A stretch of 64,000 nucleotides of DNA from NCBI GenBank assembly GCA_026261815.1, contig JAMPIT010000493.1:7209501-7273500 (forward strand), written 5' to 3'. The position numbers were made by a program, and so were the translations under genes. Below, piece by piece: positions 56,271 to 64,000 of this stretch. The DNA is from Monarcha castaneiventris obscurior (Eukaryota > Chordata > Aves > Passeriformes > Monarchidae). Every line of letters begins with the position of its first letter. Position 1 is the first letter of the stretch. The notes beneath the pieces were generated by a model. The model saw only the letters and a list, made by a program, of their open reading frames with translations, ran no database searches and was not told the DNA's origin.

Positions 56271-59200
56271 TGCTTTATATGCCTATGCCAGTAGATTAGG
56301 AGTGCCTGAGTTTGTTTTTTTTAATTGCGTTTTATGGATCTGGAGCAAGATTTACTCACTTGTTATTTGTCATTCTCAGGAACATTTCAACTGCTTTTCT
56401 TAAGGCTGAATTCTTTATAAAGGAGAAGTGACTAGAAACCCTGAGCTGAGTCCCAGGTCTGGCTTAACTTTGTAAGGCACACTGACACACTGAGGCTGCT
56501 CCACTTAAGGTATGGTATGAACCAGGAGCTGATCCCATGGCTGTGGAATGAGTGTTCACATGGAGCCATCCTGCTGTAGCTATTGCAGCTGCTGTGTAAG
56601 CAAATCCTACAAGACAATCCTTGTCCCAGTGACTGTGTGACAGATAAGACAGACAGCGGGCACAAGGAAGGCACTGCGATCAGTGAAGGATGGATACTGT
56701 CCAATCTGCTGCCAACAAAAAAACCTGGGCTGCTCAAGGCCCCACAGAACTGTCCAGGAGTGTCCTTCATGCCAGCTGATTCCAGGAATGTGACAATTAT
56801 GGAACTGTTTGTGTCAGGACTTCCTGCTTTGACACCTTTGATCTGAGACTGCCTCATCGTAGGAAACCCCCGATCTGCTGCTCCTGTCCACAAGGATTTC
56901 TGTATCCAGCAACTCTCATGCCTTCAACTGGACACTGAAACGAGATGAAAGGGCTTGAATGTTTCCTTGGCAAGATGGGTGGATGGAATTAGTTGAATCT
57001 GTTTTGATTCTGACACCTACAAGTCAGCTGACCCAATCACCTCTTCTGCTAACAGGCTGCAAAGCAACACCCTACTACAGTGGAATATTCTTTGTGATGA
57101 AAACAGGAGGATCAGTAATGGGGGTTTGTAGCTTTTTTGGATAAGTTGCTCTTACAGCTTTTATCTTTAGTATCACCACTTTAAATAAGAATATTTATAT
57201 GTTAAAATAAACATATTTTTTGTCCTGAAATACTGGAATATGCCTCCCCAGCCTCTTCTTACCTCAGCTTTGTCACTGTGAAGAGAACCATGGATTTTAA
57301 GGTCAGAAGGACAAGTCGGAACTTCTAACAGAGGATGCACACAGAGCAACTTCTGCAGTTCATCCTGCAGCCCAGGCCCAGATGAATGCGTCTTTTTCTT
57401 ACGTGGTGTGGGAACTCTGCCTATAGAAATGTCTGAGAAGCTGTTCCAGGGCTTTATAACCTTGTGTCTTGTTCCTTGTGCCAAGCTGCAAGTTTCCTGC
57501 TTATCCTGGCCTCTGTGGACAAAACCCTTCACGTGTGTGACTGCACGTGGGAATAGGAGAGCAGAGTGGTTTGGTGCTGTTTTTGTCAGATCTGTTCCCA
57601 AAGCAGCTCCCCCAGTTGCTACACGGCCTGTCAGAGAGGAGGGTTTGTGCAGCAGGGGTCTGTAGGGTCACTTGCAGGATGCAGGTGCAGGCCAGGGGCT
57701 CCCTTGTGCACATCCTGCAGTGGGATCCAGCCGTGCTAGTCCCTCCTTAACACGTGAGGACATTGTCAGCAGACCCAAGTCCATTTCTCAGTGCCCACAC
57801 TAAGCCACTCACACTTCAGGAACAAATCTGATTAAATTGAGTTTTCTTTCTTTTTAAAGTTCAGTGTCACTTAGCGCCTCCAATTTAGCTTGGAAAAAAA
57901 AGCAGAAATGCCTAAAATAAAGGTGTTTTGAAAGGTACATGCAGGCAATTATGGGGTTTTTTCAGACTCAGTCTCAGGTGATGCCATCAGCTTCTACTGC
58001 TGTTATGCACTGCCCCAGACTTCCTTCAAGTTGCTATCCCTAGTCTGTGCTAAGCATCATGAACATGAAAATAGATCCTGCTAAAATAAAACACCCTGGT
58101 CCTCACATGCACTCAATTTTTTCTCTGAAAAACAGGTAACAACAGATGAACTAAGCCTGAGCCACCACTGATGCTGCTTTGCCCATCCTTGGAAGGTGCA
58201 GAGCATCTGAACTGGTGACAGTGTTACCACTGCCAACAAAGAACTGACCCGAGGCAGAACAGAGCAAAGGGTGCAGGGTGAGATCCCAACAGGGAAAAGA
58301 GAAAAAAAAAAAATTCTCTCCAGTGCAAGCAATTCTGTTAATGCCTGCAAGGAGTCTCTCACTGCAAGGGAAGCTCGCTGAAATGCCCTGCACTGTTATC
58401 AGCTGCTTTCAGTGCACAGCTCCTGTCCAGAACAGTTTAATGTGGTACATTCAATCAAACAGAAATTGTATGTCAATACACGTGGAATAAAATCAGAGCA
58501 GGAAATACATTTTGCAGGCAATTTATTGATTTCTTTTGCTGAAGCCCTGTGGTACTTTGCTGTAGTTTCTGATGAATAAATAGCTGCTTCACAGAGGAAA
58601 TACAGTTGTTTGGGCAAAATTTTGTCATAGTTTAAACATTTAATTTTCAGCAAGACTGAATAAATCCAAGCTTTCAAGGAACCTTACTTTTAGCAGGTGG
58701 TTATTGGGCTTTATCTTTTTAATTGGACTAGAATTGGTCATGTTTCACTAAGAGAACATTTGCTGGAGCTGGTGGGAAAGAAACTACAACTTCTCCAGTG
58801 GGATGGCTGGGCCAACTTTCACAGGAGCTGGACCCTGTTCTGGTGCCCAGCTGGTATTGCCTGGGGTTCAAAGGTTGCTACTTGGTACTTTCTAAAGAGA
58901 AAAACCGAAACAACCCCTCAGCAAAGTGAGCTGACATCCCTGGGTCTCAAGTTCAGCACACAAACTCATCAGCTGATCTAGAACTGCATGACTGTGGCTT
59001 TTCTCTGCAACATCAAGTTTGAAAACATTTTTGTGTCATTGGAGCAGGATTTGCCTTCTTAACCTGGAAGCCCGGTAGGCAGAAAGTCCTTTTGTTACTG
59101 AGGTTGATGCTGCTTTATATGCAGCTTAAAAAAAACCAAACCAAACCTATGTGCCGTTTCCTGAATACTAAGGATACAAGAAAAACAGCTGTAGTATCCC

Positions 59201-62160
59201 AGGTAAATAATGTTGTCGGGTGTAATGATTTAAATCCCACATCATAATTGTCAGGAGTCCTCCTGGCTATTTGTCCTATTGTCATGGACCCATGACCTGG
59301 CTCAGTGTGACAAACACTGAAGGGGTCCCTGATGATTAGTGTACCTGCAAAATGTTCCTTATATTTTTAAGTTGACGTTCCTGTAACTTTCACTTATTCT
59401 TTCTGTCTGTAAACTCAGAGTGGTTCTTTAAGCTCAATAGCAACATCCTCATAGAAAAAGAATGCAGGGAAATTCAGAGTTGTAGCAACCCAGCTTGTAA
59501 ATTAGGGTACTAGTAAGTCCATGGAGCTGGGCATGATGCATTTAGTCTGCACTTAAGGGAAGGCAGTGAAGTTTCCTCTGCACACCCCCAGACTCCTCAG
59601 GCTGCTCACCTGCCTCATGAGGGAAGCTGAGCAGTACAAGCACTCACTGCTGCGCTTCTGAATCTGCGGAGCAGCAATTTGTTTTCTCCTTAAACTTCCT
59701 GTGACTTTTGCTCAGTGTTTTTCAAGGAAAAATTTAAGACTTTCTGGTTTCTACAGCCTACCCTTTACAAATATAATCCCAGTTCATCCACTTCTGATGA
59801 GTCACTCATTTCTCCGACAACAGACTGACATCCTGATCACTGCCAGCATATACAAGAGGCATTTTCAGCCATTACATAATAAAGTGGAACAGGGGAGGAC
59901 TGATGATCCAGTAGGACCCAGTGGCATTTCCAGGGTGCCATTGCACAGGACAGGTCTTGCCCACCCGTTGGTACCACACTCACACCACATCCCCATTACA
60001 GTATATTCTGATATTTACGTCAGGCGTCACGGACCTTATGCTACGTGTAGCACCAAGTTTTTTTGCTCCATGACAGATGAGAAGCAAATCTATGGATCCC
60101 AGTGTGTGGACTTCCAAGTAGTTACAGCTTGCACTTAACTGGGGGAAAGGAAGCCAAAGGAAATCATGTGCATTGGAATCAAATACCATTTTTAGGAGTG
60201 TGTATTTCAGCAGTGATTAAAATAGCCTGGGACCAAGGTACACTCATGATTAATGGTCTCTGTGAGCTGAGGACATGTCCTACAGCCTCTGGCCCTCCTG
60301 AGAGACACCCATGAGGAGCAGGAACTGCTTGGTTAGGCTTTATCTTCCTTCGTAGTGTGGATCAGCTTTATCATGTGGCTTGAATTATTTTCTCCTGTTT
60401 CTGGAGCCTGTGCTGTGTGTAAGCAGCCCCAGGCCAGCCTGAAGCAGAGGCATATCCCTGCATCCCATGGGGCCAGCAGTCGGAAGGCACTTCCCTGAGC
60501 TCTGCCTGGCACGCTGAGCTGGTGCTACCCTTGGAACAAGACCAACCAAATTATTATTTTAAAGTTGCTCATTTTTTCTGACTGTGTTCTCATTCGCATT
60601 TTGTGACTTTGCTACTTCCTAAACCCCTGCATGTCCCTCTGGCCAGTGGCAGCTAAACCACTGAGCAGTGACTTGCCCAGCAGGTACAGGCAATTTCATG
60701 ATGGACAAACCTGTGAGACACATGAAGCTGAGCTTGGAGGCCCTGACTGTACCCTGTCCCTGTCACAGGACACAGCTGGCTACCTCAGGACTGCTCAGCC
60801 CTGTTTAGTGAGGCTCCCTGGCCAGTCTCAGCAGGGTATGGCAGCAGGGCTGGCACTCTCCAGCTCTCTTGTTTATTTAATGCCAGACAAGAAGCTCCCC
60901 AAGGCCCTCAGAGCTCCAGGAGGAGCTGTGAGTCGCTCTGAGGTGCTGAGGAGGGCTGAAACCCACACAGGAGGTGAGCTGGGGGCTGCTTCACACTCCA
61001 CCCTTGCTCCCTGTGTGGCAAAAAGCACAGACGACCTCTGTGTGCCTCCCACCCCAGCTGAACCAGAGATAGGAAACTCTCCCTCTCTCAGTGGGTTTCT
61101 GCAGCACTTAATTGATTTGTGCTGCTAAACAGCCCCGCAGTAAATGAGTACAAGGTGTTAAAGAAGGATGTGTTAGTGGGAAAGATCCAGCTGAAACAAA
61201 GCTTAGATAGAAAACATGTGTGTGCTGCGAGAGAGCACCCTCACCCCGTTCCCAGTGCCCAGCCCTGCATGGGGTGATTAATGCTTTACAGAAACCCTGG
61301 CTTGTTTTCAGGCCTCTGCCTTGTCCTGGAGCATCCCTACAGCCCAATTGTCCAGTGGGCATTGCTGCTTCAGAGCCCAACTGAGCAGCCAAGTGGCACC
61401 AAGGAATGCAGCCGCCCTGTTCCAGCAGCATGCAGACACCACTGCCTTGCCCATTAAGGGTGTCTTTTCCTGCCCAGAGACAACAAAACAAGGCATTGCT
61501 GTAAGAAAACTTGAAAAAGACACAAGTGGGGAACTTCTGAGAATTCCTCAGTTTTTTTACCAGCTGCAGAGGTGGGTGAAACTGTTGGCTACAAAAATAT
61601 TATAGTTTATGCTGTTAAACAAATCGTCATTGTCAACAGGTAGCTGAATTTTGTCCAACTCTGCTGGCAGAGCCAGAACTGATTTTGTTCCCAATGCTAT
61701 TGTATAGTTAACAGCTGGCAGCAAACTGGCAGTGAAGGCTGTGCTGGGCTGATAAATAACCCATCAAGCCTCACAGCAGAAGCATCTCATGGAGTGACTG
61801 CAGCTCAGGCTGGAATGTGTGGAGCAAACGCTTGTTAACAATCTATGCACAGGCAGAGAACTGCCTGATGAAAAGGTACTAGAAAAATGCTATTTAAATA
61901 TGGCACAGATTTCCTCTGGTTATCAAAAGAACAAACCAGGTTTTAGGTCTTAAGAATACCAAACCACAGCAGCAAACCAGTAAATGTTAGCATTTCTTAC
62001 TGACTGAAACTGAGTCTGGTAATAACGAGTGAAATGTCCCAACCAGTTCTAAGATACGAAAGGCAAGCCAGAAAACCAACAGAGAGAAATATTTCTGTAT
62101 TTGTTTCACAGTCCCCAAATTCTGCTGGAGAATTTTCCACTCTTCCAGATGTTTTCTGAG

Positions 62161-62182
62161 GGAGAGAGAGAGAGAGAGAGAT
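62161..62182. repeat. (GA)n microsatellite
   Basis: About ten GA units after gaggga. A short, ordinary dinucleotide repeat. Confidence 0.9.
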
Positions 62183-63209
62183 GTTCTGATTTCAAATGCT
62201 GTGTTGCTTCTAAGCCAATGAGACCACATTTTGCCACCTGGAAGAAGGCAAGGTGACAAGTGACAATGCCCCATCAGGTTCATACAGTGACATATCACTG
62301 CCCCATGTTCTGTACTTAACACTGCTCTGGTTTTGTCTTTGCTTTGCAGGCATTTTAATTTTATCATGGGTAAAAGCAGGAATATGTGTGTCTCTGAGAC
62401 AGAATGAGCATGGGCCTGCAAGCTTCATCTCAGTGCAAATAATATTTTGGCAGGAAACCTGCAGGAGATTAAATTAGGGGCCTAACGACTGAATATTAAA
62501 CATTCCAAATTTTGAGTTCCTTTAAATAAACAGCTACAAAACAAGAAAGAGTCTGACAAAATTAGAAGGTCCAAAAGCACTAGAGGAATCCACTGATTTG
62601 ATGCAAATTTGAAAGGACTTTTTCTTATTATTTTTATTAGTAGCTGTATATGTCAACACGCAATTTCCTCAATGCATTTTGAGTCCAGATTAGCCAAAGT
62701 TTTAGGTGTTGGCAGACTTGCTACAATGGAAGGGAAATGCCAATGGAATAACTTTAAACATGATCCAATCCTTGATGATTCATTGGATGTGTTAAAATTT
62801 CCTTTGAGACCATGTAAGTAATGCAGGGACTGGAGTGCAGAGTGCCTGTGACTCAGCTCTCTGAGGCAGCGGGAGGATGTCAGAATTACTCACTGGGACA
62901 GGAGGAATCTCATTTATCTATTTATAGGCAAGGCTGAGATGAGCTTGAACCATTAAAGAGCTGAGTTTGCCAGTTCCCATAGGGGAGGAGGAGGGAAGGA
63001 CCTCACTTTAGCTTTTGAAATCAAAGCCTCCTTTTTTTCCCCCATTTCCAAAGCTGGTGACTGGCCAGTTACGTTTTCTCTCTCTCACACAGGCAGCACA
63101 GGGCTCCTCCTCCTTGTTAGAGGCCAGTGCCCACTTTGCCAAAATCCTGTCTGCTGCACATTTCTAGGAGCACAGGGTTCAGCACTACTGATCCAGTCTC
63201 CCACTATCA

Positions 63210-64000
63210 CAATCAATTACATCATATCACTCTTTTTGGCAGGTTATTCCAACACTTCATTTTAAATTTCCAGCCCTAATATCATTTGTTCTTGTGCCAG
63301 CATTGTAATTAGTTTAAACAATTCTCTTTTTTCCTCTGATCTTTACCTATCAGACGTATTTACCAAAAACAATCCTATCTGCTCTAGTCTTTGTTTTGAG
63401 AAACTAAACAAATGAAACTCTTCTAGTCTCCTCTTGTTCTAAACCCTCTGATCATCCTTAATGCCCTTCTCTGTACCTGCTAATCTTCCTTGAACGTGAG
63501 TGAACCTGTATCTTCTAGGACTGTGTTTGCCTTTCCATATCAGATTGGTGGCTCACAGTTATCCCTCAGAGCAAGTAATTCTTTCTATGTTTTTTTTCTA
63601 CCACCCTGCTTTTGTCATTCTCAAGTGAGTAATGCGATATTCTAGTGATTAATTTTTAACTGCCTGTCTTTATACTTGGTCTATTCTATCTCAAATCCTG
63701 TCATTAAGTTATTGCTGATTGATGTTCTGATCCTTCTCTGTATTAGCAAAGCCTGTGTCCTCAGCAAATTTCTGTATGACATTCCTACAGCTGTGCCAGA
63801 GTCATTAACAAAACAAGTAAGACTGGCTCAAGACTGACCCTTGAGGAGTTCCACTCTCTAAATGCCTCTGTCCGGCATTTCTCCTTCCCACAGAGCTCCC
63901 TGTCCTTGGCTTTAGCAGTTCTGCATTTGCCATCCATGCTAATCCCCATCTTCTCAACTTCAACTACTAATTTCCCATGTGGTGTAATATCAGATTCTTG
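63210..64000 (-). mobile_element. Ancient degenerate CR1/L3-like LINE, runs off the right edge
   Basis: The plus strand contains gagaaactaaacaaatgaaa, aatgcccttctctgtacctg, acccttgaggagttccact and actactaatttcccatgtgg, which resemble the reverse complement of old amniote CR1/L3 LINE sequence (in it, anactaaacaaaccca and a rule-of-thumb gaggaattccact phrase). The copy is heavily decayed, with no open frame of use. The exact family is uncertain. Confidence 0.6.

Larger units (their letters stand above)
55481..63200. other. Downstream intergenic region, no gene seen
   Basis: No coding exon or RNA gene was recognised. Notable sequence is an AT-rich stretch at 55965-56290 with ttatttgcat and paired atcaattaatt elements. 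A (GA)n run lies at 62161-62182. The next conserved neighbours in mammals (COPRS, UTP6, SUZ12) are not visible and should lie right of the window. Confidence 0.5.

Overview
The window is vertebrate nuclear DNA, almost certainly from a bird. The evidence is split genes with GT/AG introns, CR1-family LINE fragments, very GC-rich minisatellites beside CpG islands, and a gene order that matches the amniote RAB11FIP4 - tRNA-Thr - MIR193A - MIR365B block. There are no bacterial-style genes. Most long open frames are shadows of introns, repeats or CpG islands.

Layout. From 1 to 13260, plus strand: the 3' part of RAB11FIP4, twelve coding exons giving about 523 residues up to the stop codon. The N-terminal EF-hand exons lie left of the window. 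From 13261 to about 20900: the probable long 3'UTR, with four AATAAA signals. From 22870 to 23720: a GC-rich block holding seven perfectly spaced 57-bp repeats, each carrying a near-consensus CTCF motif on the minus strand. From 26930 to 28430: a second CpG island with a 14-copy 32-bp minisatellite, a GC-box cluster and an intact tRNA-Thr(CGT) gene. From 28684 to 34352: CR1 fragments and a probable solo LTR. From 37966 to 40560: an AT-rich 23-bp repeat, then a third CpG island that is the likely promoter of the primary microRNA, then the mir-193a hairpin (40104-40192) and a 15-bp GC repeat. From 40600 to 55390: non-coding sequence with a 330-bp TTCCC microsatellite. The mir-365b hairpin is at 55395-55480. 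From there to 64000 I see no gene, and the right edge is an old, degenerate CR1/L3-like LINE.

How it fits together. RAB11FIP4, the tRNA and both microRNAs are all on the plus strand. miR-193a and miR-365b lie about 15 kb apart and are probably cut from one primary transcript starting in the 38.6-40 kb CpG island. The CTCF-motif array and the tRNA gene lie between RAB11FIP4 and that island, which suggests a composite insulator separating the two regulatory domains. That is an inference. The motifs, repeats, tRNA and hairpins themselves are read directly from the sequence.

I did not find a new enzyme system. The least expected element is the homotypic CTCF-motif minisatellite.
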